Below, in pieces: positions 1 through 8,709 of a stretch of DNA of 25,345 bases. The stretch is from assembly GCA_001970955.1 (NCBI GenBank), contig MPUH01001037.1, forward strand, positions 1 to 25,345, written 5' to 3'. Position 1 is the stretch's first letter. Each line of letters starts with the position of its first letter. The notes below the pieces were generated by a model. That model was given only the letters and a program-made list of their open reading frames with translations, did no database searches and was not told where the DNA came from. Position numbers and translations under genes: made by a program. The DNA comes from Stentor coeruleus. Its lineage: Eukaryota > Ciliophora > Heterotrichea > Heterotrichida > Stentoridae.

Positions 1-852
1 TTATAAGAATAGAGTTAGTTTTAGGACTTGAGAATTATTTTTTATATGAAAAAACTTTTAGTTATATATAGAATTGAATAAACATAATAAGAGTTTTATA
101 TTATACATCGGAATCCTTTTAATAAACGAATCTTTAATTTTATAAAACTTATAACAATTTTTATTTTTCTCTCCAAGACTCTAAATTAAGGCATTCCATA
201 TTTTTTTATAAAACCTATAACAATTTTTCTCTCCAAGACTCTAAATTAAGGCATTCCATATTTTTTATAATAATAAACTTTTTTTTCAAATTTCGATATA
301 AGCTTAATCAATTTCTTTAATTATTAAATTTTAGAGTGAATACTATACTATAATTTATCAGAAACTAAAGTATATATATGCAAATATTTGTCCTTCATAT
401 CATTTTGTTTAGCTTCCAAGTTGCTTTATTTTATCGCATTAATACATTCGATTATATATTTTTACTCTTGTAAAAATTTATTTCAATGATGCTTTAAAAT
501 TATACTATATTGTTAAGCGAGAGTATTTTCCTAGTATCATATCTTAGAAAATTTCATAATGGCAATCAAATTTGCTCCAATTCCAACTCCATTGGAATAT
601 CAAAGATAAGATAAAATGGTAATTTCCAAATTATACCCTACGAATTCTTAACCAAAAGCCCTGAAGATAATAAAAAACACAATAGTATCATAATCAAAGT
701 CTCTAAAAAAAAAATTCCCTAACTAATTATTATAAAAAACTACTTTTCAAACAAAAAAAAAATATTCAACAACTCATAGTCTCTCCAACTAAAATTTTAT
801 AATACTTAACACCCTAATTATACTATAAAGCTTTTTATGTAATTTTTATACT
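1..852. other. Intergenic, no gene seen
   Basis: Very AT-rich sequence with a short tandem duplication at 140-267 (listed separately). The stretch from about 560 to 850 is C-rich and G-poor on the plus strand, which fits the 3' flank of the minus-strand gene that follows. One 15-codon reading frame starts at the ATG at 559 (MAIKFAPIPTPLEYQR) and stops at once; I do not call it a gene. Confidence 0.7.
140..267. repeat. Two-copy tandem duplication, 60-66 bp
   Basis: The block from TATAAAACYTATAACAATTTTT through CTCTCCAAGACTC to GGCATTCCATATTTTTT occurs twice in a row. The first copy is about 140-205 and the second about 206-267. The copies differ by one transition in the first third and by a roughly 6-bp T-rich indel, so the offset is 66 bp at the start and 60 bp after it. 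The remainder is identical, which points to a recent duplication. Confidence 0.9.
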
Positions 853-1176
853 TTAATAGTCTTTGAAGTCTCTCTTTATAATTTTTTTCTTTGGAATCTC
901 ACTAACTGGGGCGAATGGTAGTTTTTCTTTTGTATATTTTTGGTTTAATGAAGCTATTTTTATTCTTATATAAGTAGCTTCTGGATAAATCTTATGTAAA
1001 TGCTGTATTACGGGTAGTTTGTTTTTAGATCGACTTCGCGAAAAGGTAACTTTTTTCTTTTCTTCTACATTCTTTGTATAGCCTGGAGTATATAATGTAT
1101 TGCATAGGCTCTCTAGTGTTGAACCAAAAATATAGTCATCAGGAATCCATTGGAAATGTTTTGATACGCTCGACAT
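853..1176 (-). CDS. Small QWIP-motif protein, paralogue 1 (unknown function)
   Basis: A 107-residue single-exon protein with an ATG start and TAA stop. I do not recognise the family. It is the most divergent of three neighbouring paralogues. Residues 8-18 (FQWIPDDYIFG) match the N-terminal block IQWIPxxFVFG of the other two. A middle block near residues 54-66 (LPVIQHLHKIYPE) sits where the others have PPWhxxLR. The C-terminus is basic and ends KKKIIKRDFKDY. There is no signal peptide, membrane segment or cysteine pattern. The conserved short blocks separated by variable polar sequence suggest peptide motifs that bind a partner rather than a folded enzyme; this is inference. Its upstream flank (right side) is G-biased on plus, as in the other members. 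Confidence 0.75.
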   Translation of the reverse strand: MSSVSKHFQWIPDDYIFGSTLESLCNTLYTPGYTKNVEEKKKVTFSRSRSKNKLPVIQHLHKIYPEATYIRIKIASLNQKYTKEKLPFAPVSEIPKKKIIKRDFKDY

Positions 1177-2247
1177 GTGTATTATATTAGTGGTTTTTAA
1201 GACATAGTTTTAAAAATCGTATCTTAGATAATTTTACTTTAATTGTCTTGAGGTATAAAAAAGAATAAATTATGAAAATTTAAGCTGAAATAAATACAAC
1301 AGAATTACGATTAGGTTATAAGCAATTTTTAGAGGTATATTTTTAAAAATTTAGAATTTTCATTGTGAAAAAAAATATTATGTAAAAAAAGTGTGCTTTT
1401 ATATTAAAGACAGACTTTGTTTATGAGGATTATAGGGTAATGCTAAGTTTAGTATATTCAGGATCAGGGTCAAAATCGATAACTGATAATCAGTCAAAAA
1501 TGGAGTTGGGGTAAGCATTTTTTAATACGGACAGTAAGGTTTTATATTTTTTATAAAATTAAGATGAAAAACTAAAAATTGCTTAAAATCAAATCATTTG
1601 ATGCTTGAGGAAAAGTTGAGTTTATTTGTAATATAAAGGTTGTTCTTGGAAAAAATTTGCTAATGAATGAAATCTTTACCCTTTGCCAAATCATGCAAAA
1701 CCTAATATCTAGAATCTTTTAAAGCTATATATTTTAGCTGTAATAGCCTATTAAAAATCGATAATTTCTTATAGTTCCTCTAATTCTATCTCTTCCTTCA
1801 ATAAAAGCTGTTTCTGATGAAATATTTTATATTAAATATATTTTTTTCATGATATGATATTATTTCATCAAATTTACAATATAACCTTTTACTAGTATAT
1901 TTCGAAGTCTGAGGTTTGATTTAACTAATAAAATAATTTATGAGTCTAAATTTAAGAGTATTATTTCTGTCTCCAAGTATAAAATTATATAAAAGCTAAA
2001 TAATCAACAATAATAGTTATACCATAAGATTATTTACATTATATCAAAATTTATTATAACTTATGATTATATATCCATTTAGAAATATCATAAACTTTTT
2101 ATATAAAATTCTAAAACCTAAATCATTAAATATTCTTTTATACATATACAACATATTATTTTTTCTAAATACCTTTATCCAATCACTATTTTTTTACCAC
2201 TCAAGTTTTCCTATATTTCCTTTATTACTTAAACAAATACTATTATT
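1177..2247. other. Intergenic, no gene seen
   Basis: About 1.1 kb between the first two small paralogous genes. The only long reading frame (2063-2251, plus) encodes a low-complexity chain of I, L, F, N and Y typical of translated AT-rich spacer. An 8-bp inverted repeat (GATGAAAT at 1816-1823 against ATTTCATC at 1862-1869) is present but unremarkable in this composition. No tRNA-like cloverleaf was seen. Confidence 0.65.
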
Positions 2248-2610
2248 TTAGTAGTTCATACTTTTGTTTATTCGTAAAACCTTCTTTTTCCTCCCAAACT
2301 CAATTTCCAAAGGTTTTAATTTTGTGTTATTAGGTTCAATTTCTTCATTTTGCCAAGAAATTATCTTTTTACATTTTAAATCAGAGTTAGTTTCTGATTC
2401 TTCTATTGTTTTATAGTTTTTTTCTCTTAGGAATTTTATCCAAGGAGGTTCGATACTGTTTTTGCATATAAGCTTACATGAACTTCTTATAATTATCTTA
2501 CTATGATGAATGGGAATATGTGGCAAAGTTTTTTTTGGCTTTTCCCCAAATTTGCCAAATACGAAATCTGGAGGAATCCATTGGATCTTTTTACTATTAT
2601 TGGCTTGCAT
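2248..2610 (-). CDS. Small QWIP-motif protein, paralogue 2 (unknown function)
   Basis: A 120-residue single-exon protein with an ATG start and TAA stop. Residues 9-24 (IQWIPPDFVFGKFGEK) are nearly identical to paralogue 3 (IQWIPENFVFGTFGKK). A second shared block is PPWIKFLR at 55-62, against PPWVSALR in paralogue 3. Between and after the blocks the sequence is variable, polar and lysine-rich, and a basic tail includes GRKKKVLRINK. No enzyme motif, membrane segment or signal peptide is visible. Identical placement of the blocks, equal length and the same strand as its neighbours support tandem gene duplication. Function is unknown; an adaptor with two short linear motifs is a guess from the layout. 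Confidence 0.85.
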   Translation of the reverse strand: MQANNSKKIQWIPPDFVFGKFGEKPKKTLPHIPIHHSKIIIRSSCKLICKNSIEPPWIKFLREKNYKTIEESETNSDLKCKKIISWQNEEIEPNNTKLKPLEIEFGRKKKVLRINKSMNY

Positions 2611-3582
2611 TATTTATATGCGAAATTTCTTTTTATGCTTAGTTAAAACTAGATAGGAATACCATGAAGGATACCGTTTGAGTTTATATTGTGAAATTAT
2701 TGGGATTTTTTTTTATAGCAAATAAAGAATATAATGAAGGGTTTTTCAAGATGGGAAGATGTGAGTATAGGATAGAGAGCGAATATGATTTTTGTAATAT
2801 ATTTGAGAATTAGTAGATGTTTTGGTTTAAGTGTATATTAAGCTATGATTTAGAAATTAAGATGGGGACTTGAAGTAAGGAAATTGTTGAGATTTTAATA
2901 TCGCTAATAGAAGTTAAGATAATTATATGCTTTAGATAATTTAATATCTATAAGTAATTAGTTTACATTTTTATATAAAAACTTTGTGGTATTCTGTTCA
3001 CAAAGCCCTAAAGAAATATAAAGTATTTAAATATTATAATCTACTATTTTATCATCTACCTTTTATCTCTAATTATAGGAATCAACTCTAAACTGTTTAT
3101 ACTTGTAAATAACTTATAATAAATTATAATATAAACAAAACAAAACTCAAATCCTCTTAATCATATAATCATCAAAGCACATACAATTACAACTTAATTC
3201 CATTCTTATATTCACCCTAATTTTTTTTCTATTCTTATCTATTACTGAATTCCTAAAGCCATATAAAAAATTCCAAAACCGCAACTCATAAAAAATTATT
3301 CCCTTTATAATAACAGCAGCATAAACCCCATAAAATAACCTAACTTTAATCTCCTCATTTCACGTAACTCTTATTAAAACCTATAATCCGATACCATACT
3401 AACAAATATTTCTCTTCAAAATTTTTTCCTTCTTTACCTTTTACCTATCACTTGATTGACTAATATAACAATAAAACCTATTATTATAAATTCATCTTTA
3501 TAAAAGTGGATAAATGTGATTAAATCTGAATAATTTACACTTAAAAATTATTTATAAAAATTTGATTATATTTTAGTTGATT
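2611..3582. other. Intergenic with GC-skew switch, no gene seen
   Basis: About 970 bp between paralogues 2 and 3. The left part, upstream of the minus-strand gene at 2248-2610, is G-rich and C-poor on plus. The right part, from about 3000 and downstream of the gene at 3583-3945, is C-rich and G-poor. The sign change probably marks the border between the two transcription units. No reading frame or RNA gene is supported. Confidence 0.65.
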
Positions 3583-3945
3583 TTATTGAATTAAGTATTT
3601 TTGTTCAAGAAGGTTTTGTTGTTTTCTTAAGAATTTATGTCGCCCTGTTCCAGTGCTACTAGGAGATTTAGATTTGTCTAATGCTGGAAGGACACAGTTT
3701 TTCAATTTCGCTTGAGCATATTCTGCGAAACCCGATGTTTGAGGAATAAAATTTTGAGGACCATTTCTTAAAGCTGAGACCCATGGGGGAGTGAGTTCAT
3801 TTGGTTTTTCATGTTTTTTATAACTTTGATTGAAAAAATCCACTCTAAGGCCTACTGAGTGAGATTTTTTATTCTTCTTGCCAAATGTCCCAAAGACAAA
3901 ATTTTCAGGTATCCACTGAATTTTAGTAGTTGATTTAGTCGCCAT
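3583..3945 (-). CDS. Small QWIP-motif protein, paralogue 3 (unknown function)
   Basis: A 120-residue single-exon protein with an ATG start and TAA stop. It carries the same N-terminal block as paralogue 2, IQWIPENFVFGTFGKK at residues 9-24, and the middle block PPWVSALRNGP at 53-63. The C-terminal third is rich in S, K and Q and contains GTGRHKFLRKQQ. It has the same length and block spacing as paralogue 2, so the pair probably arose by recent duplication, with paralogue 1 the older member. The strongly skewed flanks resemble those of the conserved housekeeping genes here, which may mean it is well transcribed (inference). No known domain is recognised. Confidence 0.85.
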   Translation of the reverse strand: MATKSTTKIQWIPENFVFGTFGKKNKKSHSVGLRVDFFNQSYKKHEKPNELTPPWVSALRNGPQNFIPQTSGFAEYAQAKLKNCVLPALDKSKSPSSTGTGRHKFLRKQQNLLEQKYLIQ

Positions 3946-5723
3946 TAGATTTTATATTAAGAGTTTCATTATAAGATTTTTATGATAATGAAATTTTGAT
4001 ATTTTTGAATTACATATAGGAGATAGTTATATGAATTATGAATAAAGGGAAAAATGTTGGTTTAATACTTTGATAAAATGTGATATGGTTGATGATAAGT
4101 TTGGCTTGATGATGCTAACTTAGAGATATTTTAAAGGGTTTATGATGATTTTATAATGGAAAATATAAATTTTTATATGTTGGATATAGGGGATTGATTT
4201 TCTGATTGGGAAACTGGGCTGATAATATGAGAGAATAAGGTTGGGACTGGATTGTTATTTGTTAAAATCTTGCTTTGCGGGAAGTTTAATTTTTTTATAT
4301 ATATTTTTTATTTAGGTAAAAAGTGAAAACAATTAAAAATCGAACCTTCTCTTTGTTTCTTATCTGGTTGTCTTGAATAAGCTTCTTTTACCTTCAATCT
4401 ATGCAATAAGTCTCAAGAAATTGGTTACTATTTGAATTGAACGAAATTCATTTTTAACATATCTATTTGCTTCTGAGCTTGCCAATATTCGCTATATGAA
4501 GAAAGAATTAGCTAAAGAGAGAAACCAGTCTATATAAGCAACTAAAATCTTTTAAGATAAACTTAAATAAAGGGGTAAATTAGCTTAGTTTTACAAGAAA
4601 AAACTTAAAACTAAACTTTTTTAAATAATTATAATAAAAGAAAATTTTTGATTTTTTATACAATTCTTTTAAAATGCATAATTTCTATTGATAGCACCTT
4701 TAGATTTACTTAGATTTCAGAATGGTACTACAGATTAATTTTTACTTTTAAATCCTTTAAGTCATTTATCATTTCTATTAGTTTAACCGCCTTTTGCAAA
4801 AATATATTCTATAATAAATTAGATATAAAATTAGACAACTTTGGTACCGTCTGACCCATAAATATTCGCATTTTAATGTTTGTTATTAGTTTAGAAAAAT
4901 ATAATTTTTTTCTTTAGTCCTAAAAGATATAGAATTTATAATAGTTATCCTGAATATCCTTGAGTTTTTTTTTTACAATACTCAATAGTATTCTTAATCT
5001 GCTAAATATGAAAGATCCAAAATTCAATCACTGAAATATCAAACAGAGACATTAAAGAATAGCTTAAAACAAAATAAAGACAAAGTTCAGTACTTAGATT
5101 TTTTATCATTCAACAAAGCATAGCACATTGCCAAAATACTCCCATAAATATCCCAATACTAATACTTACATAAAAAAACATCAAAAAGAAGTACTTGTGA
5201 TTTGAATACCCAACACAATTTGCAATCTAATATCAGTGATAGTCTATTTTCAAATTACACCTTTTATATCTAAAATAACTTCATCCCAATTCTAAAAAAA
5301 AAAATTATGAAAAGCATTTTATCAAATAGCTTATAATATTTAAACTATAAAACTATAGGTTGACAAAAATATGGATAAAAGACCATAAAGCATTTAAAAT
5401 TCAATTTTAATCTAAACAAAGTCAAATAATTTTACAAAATCCATTATGCAAAAAATCTTCAAAAAAAAAAACTTAGATAGTTTGTAAACTATTATCTCTT
5501 TTATATAAACTCTCTTTAAACCAAACTTAAACTAATCCAACAGAATTACCTCAAATATAAAATCTAAAATCCACACAAAATATAAAATGCCAAATTTTTA
5601 TACCCAAAATTCTCTTATTTTAAAACATAAAATACAAAAATCCATTTAACACTTTAACACCCTAACACCTTTTTATTCATTCCTAAAGACATTATTTTCT
5701 AATTCTAACTTATTATAACTATT
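3946..5723. other. Longest gene-free interval, 1.8 kb
   Basis: The first roughly 350 bp are G-rich and C-poor on plus, as expected upstream of the minus-strand gene to the left. From about 4950 to 5723 the plus strand is C-rich and G-poor, as expected downstream of the centrin-like gene. The middle (4300-4950) is less skewed. Around 4340-4850 one plus frame has stops fairly widely spaced, but I recognise no protein in it. It could hide a decayed gene. Confidence 0.55.
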
Positions 5724-6239
5724 TTAGAAAGCAGACTTGATCATCATAAGATAAAACGAATCAACATCCACTTTTCCATTCTGGCAATCAAAATCATATT
5801 CAATCAGCTCTTCAATTTCTTTTTCGCTCAAGTGCTCTCCTACTTCCAAAGCAATTTCACCAAGTCTTTCTTTATCAAGACATTTCTTTTGTTCAACATC
5901 AAGCATTTCAAAAAACCTCGTCAAACCAGGGCCATTTTCAATGTTTCCTAACAAAAACTGAAGATGCTCCATGAATTCTTTGAAAGTCACACCCTTAGGG
6001 AATTCTTTTTTCAGATTGCGGAACAAATTAAAAATTGATCTGTATTTTTCATCAACTTTTAATACAGCTAATGCTTCAATCATTTCATCAATTTCAATAA
6101 TTCCGTTTCCTTTCCTGTCGAAAATGTCGAAGGCTTCTTTCATTTCTTTGAGGTCTTTTTCTTTGAAATCAGGGATTTTGGCAGGATCAGGATCCTTTGA
6201 TTTTGCTGGATTGTAAACAGAGCCTCTTTTATTAGCCAT
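5724..6239 (-). CDS. Centrin-like EF-hand calcium-binding protein
   Basis: A 171-residue single-exon protein with an ATG start and TAA stop, the usual length of centrins (about 165-175). Centrins are calcium sensors of basal bodies and contractile cortical fibres and are often multigene families in ciliates. The first EF-hand follows the helix KEMKEAFDIF. Its loop is residues 41-52, D-R-K-G-N-G-I-I-E-I-D-E, with Lys at the third ligand position. Residues 63-99 form a second helical unit without a good loop. The last hand (about 149-163, DFDCQNGKVDVDSF) has one residue too many between its Asp pair and its Gly, so calcium binding there is doubtful. The basic N-terminus (MANKRGSVYNPAKSK) resembles centrin tails. 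It is divergently arranged with GSK3. It could also be another calmodulin-superfamily member. Confidence 0.85.
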   Translation of the reverse strand: MANKRGSVYNPAKSKDPDPAKIPDFKEKDLKEMKEAFDIFDRKGNGIIEIDEMIEALAVLKVDEKYRSIFNLFRNLKKEFPKGVTFKEFMEHLQFLLGNIENGPGLTRFFEMLDVEQKKCLDKERLGEIALEVGEHLSEKEIEELIEYDFDCQNGKVDVDSFYLMMIKSAF

Positions 6240-6730
6240 TTATATTGACATGGATATTTAAATATTGTATGTGAAAAAAAATTAAAGTTGGCATGATAAA
6301 AAAAATTGTGAAAATTAGGGTGTGAATAAGAGGTTTCTTGAAAAGAGAGGAAGATTTTTTAAACTCAATAATTACACTCTAACTTTATACAAATTATCAA
6401 CCATAACTCACTTCTTCTTTTTGAATTTCAGTCATTAATCACATATTCCCCATAAATAAATTCTTAAAACAATTCAAAATAAAATTTCGAGCATAGCCAC
6501 CACATAATTGCAACTAAAAACACATACCCAACAACAAAACCCATAAAAAAAAATTCAAATAAAAATTGCATCTTAAACTAATCAAAAAAGTCCCTAATTT
6601 CAAAACGAACCCCCTTGAAACCTAAAAAAAAAATCACTAAACCTTTTCTCATCTGTTTTAACACAAAACTCATCCTAAATCATAAAAAAATTCTAAGATA
6701 AATCCACATATCAACAAAACTTATTAAACA
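6240..6730. promoter_or_regulatory. Divergent promoter region, centrin-like / GSK3
   Basis: 491 bp separate the start codons of two diverging genes, so both promoters must lie here. The plus strand is G-rich up to about 6358 and then switches sharply to C-rich and G-poor up to the GSK3 ATG. In 6481-6720 I count about 57 C and 10 G. The switch near 6358 is the natural midpoint between the two transcription units. No specific core-promoter motif can be named with confidence. Confidence 0.6.
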
Positions 6731-7855
6731 ATGGAACCAAGAGCCCGCAATACAAAAAGCAAAGCCGTCCCTCACAATATTTCTACAGCTTCTGCAAATG
6801 TACGTGTAGGTGAAATAAACACATCACTTCAAAAACTAAGCCTCAGTGACAAAACCGGTAGTCACACTTACACATCAGACAAAGTTGTTGGCAATGGTAC
6901 ATTCGGTGTAGTTTACCAAGCAACCATAGCTGAAACAGGAGAAAAAGTGGCTATAAAAAAAGTCTTCCAAGACAAAAGATATAAAAACCGTGAATACGAA
7001 ATAATGAAAGAACTTTCTCATGCAAATGTCGTTGGCTTACGTCATGCTTTTTATACATCAGGTGATAAACCAGATGAAGTTTTTTTAAACCTTGTTATGG
7101 ACTATTATCCAGATACTTTATATCGAGTAGTTAAAAATTATAGTCGTATGCGTCAACCTATTCCTTTGCTTATAACGAAACTATATAGTTATCAGATAAT
7201 TCGTTCATTAGGATATATACATTCAGTAGGAGTATGCCATCGAGATATAAAGCCACAAAATTTACTTGTAGATCCTGCGACTCATAAGGTTGTATTGTGT
7301 GATTTCGGTTCTGCTAAAAAACTTGTTAGAGGAGAACCTAATGTTGCGTATATATGTTCAAGATATTATAGGGCACCTGAATTGATTTTTGGAGCTACAG
7401 ATTATACACCAGTTATTGATATTTGGAGTGCTGGATGTGTTATTGCTGAACTGTTTCTTTTTCAGCCATTGTTTCCTGGAGAAAGTGCAGTTGACCAATT
7501 GGTTGAGATCATTAAAGTCTTAGGAACACCTTCAAGAGAATTGATATATGAAATGAACCCTAATTATACTGAAGGACGATTTCCGGATATTAGATCTACA
7601 CCTTGGAGTAGGGTGTTTAAGAATAAAGCCCCACAAGAAGCTATTGATTTAATTTCGAATTTACTCATGTATTCACCTTCTAGGAGGCTCACGGCGTATC
7701 AAGCTTTGCAACATTCGTTTTTTGATGAACTTCGTGAACAAGGAACCAGGCTACCTAATGGAGACCCTTTACCTGCACTTTTTAACTGGAGTGATGCTGA
7801 GAAAAAAGTTCAACCTGATATTATTCGGGCTTTGACACCTAGTTGGTTTAAGTAA
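6731..7855 (+). CDS. GSK3: Glycogen synthase kinase 3 (GSK3/shaggy) Ser/Thr kinase
   Basis: A 374-residue single-exon kinase with an ATG start and TAA stop. GSK3 phosphorylates substrates already primed with phosphate, in signalling, polarity and morphogenesis. Visible features: glycine loop GNGTFGVV (54-61), catalytic Lys76 in VAIKKV, helix-C Glu88, HRDIKPQN (170-177), DFGSAK (191-196), and the activation-loop Tyr207 in [17 protein letters not shown]. These are followed by the signature GATDYT and by [13 protein letters not shown]. The primed-phosphate pocket residues Arg87, Arg171 (of the HRD motif) and Lys196 are present; the family uses Arg96, Arg180 and Lys205 of human GSK3-beta. The C-terminal signature HSFFDELR and [13 protein letters not shown] is retained. 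The N-terminal inhibitory motif of animal GSK3 (RPRTTSF) is absent, so that mode of inhibition by phosphorylation is unlikely. Length matches the compact plant and protist forms. The kinase should be active. Confidence 0.98.
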   Translation: MEPRARNTKSKAVPHNISTASANVRVGEINTSLQKLSLSDKTGSHTYTSDKVVGNGTFGVVYQATIAETGEKVAIKKVFQDKRYKNREYEIMKELSHANVVGLRHAFYTSGDKPDEVFLNLVMDYYPDTLYRVVKNYSRMRQPIPLLITKLYSYQIIRSLGYIHSVGVCHRDIKPQNLLVDPATHKVVLCDFGSAKKLVRGEPNVAYICSRYYRAPELIFGATDYTPVIDIWSAGCVIAELFLFQPLFPGESAVDQLVEIIKVLGTPSRELIYEMNPNYTEGRFPDIRSTPWSRVFKNKAPQEAIDLISNLLMYSPSRRLTAYQALQHSFFDELREQGTRLPNGDPLPALFNWSDAEKKVQPDIIRALTPSWFK

Positions 7856-8709
7856 TTAGAAATATTTTAGAATATATTTTTTTTAGTAGTTTAATGATGA
7901 TAGGATGCTTTTATAAGGTTTCGAGGTTTTGCAAATGGTTTGAATAGTAAGAAAGGGGGAGTTATGAAATAATAAGTTTTTTGGATATGTAAAGTATGAA
8001 AAAAAGAAGAAATAGTAATATATATTATAAGAAGATAGAAAAACTTATTCAAATAAAATATCTGCACTGTAGCTAGGGCAAAAAAAAAGAACTATTATGC
8101 AGACACATACTAAATAATTCTCAAATGTATTACAAATTATTAATTCTCATCTATTCTTCTTTCTCCCTTAAAGTTTGAATCCTTGAGTGTATTTGTTTAA
8201 TAATATCCAGCTACATTTTTCTCTATAATCCAATTCCTTCATTTCCTTAGTCGAAGTAACATTATAATAATCTTTACCCTAACCCTGTCTTCAGATAAAA
8301 ATTAACAAGTCAAATAATCCACCCTTTGATTTGTCAAATATATAACTAATTCCCACTATCAAAGCTGTAAAATAAAAACTCAGCGAAATTTGTCAAATTC
8401 TCAGAAAACAAAATTTCACCATTAGGACTCATAACACNATAATCCACCCTTTGATTTGTCAAATATATAACTAATTCCCACTATCAAAGCTGTAAAATAA
8501 AACTCAGCGAAATTTGTCAAATTCTCAGAAAAAAAAATTTCACCATTAGGACTCATAACATTAGCATCCAATATTTTACCAGTGACTATAATTCAATATT
8601 ACCAACAATAATCATTTGTAAACCTAACTCTCCATCAAAACACATAGTCTCTTTGCTAATCAACTCCAACTCAAAACCTTATACACATAGCACTCAAATA
8701 AATATCATT
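7856..8709. other. Intergenic between two plus-strand genes; skew switch and gap duplication
   Basis: The 3' flank of GSK3 (7861-8040) is G-rich, about 38 G to 3 C. Near 8050-8090 the bias reverses, and the sequence up to importin alpha is C-rich and G-poor. The reversal probably marks the end of one unit and the start of the next. An N at 8438 sits between two nearly identical 122-123 bp copies (listed separately). A CCCTAACCCT string at 8277-8286 is a lone match to telomere-like sequence and has no array around it. Confidence 0.65.
8314..8560. repeat. Duplicated 123-bp block flanking an N, probable contig-overlap artefact
   Basis: 8314-8436 and 8439-8560 are the same block (starting ATAATCCACCCTTTGATTTG) with two differences: A5 against A4 in one run, and AAAAC against AAAAA in another. 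A single N at 8438 lies exactly at the junction. A scaffold join that failed to merge overlapping contig ends gives this pattern; the differences are of the homopolymer or allelic kind. A true tandem duplication interrupted by an unknown base is the alternative. Confidence 0.85.

Noticed and set aside
559..606. Short reading frame MAIKFAPIPTPLEYQR
   Set aside because: Only 16 codons, with no plausible continuation or intron; chance is sufficient.
2063..2251. 62-codon plus-strand reading frame
   Set aside because: It encodes a low-complexity I/L/F/N/Y chain as expected from AT-rich spacer and overlaps the end of a better-supported minus-strand gene.
4340..5040. Apparent long protein if TAA/TAG are read as Gln and TGA as Trp
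   Set aside because: If all stops are made sense codons every frame is open, and the real genes here use TAA, TAG and TGA as stops.
5655..5668. CCCTAACA-like telomere motif (also CCCTAACCCT near 8277)
   Set aside because: Single copies in C-rich, G-poor flanks; no array, so chance is the simpler reading.
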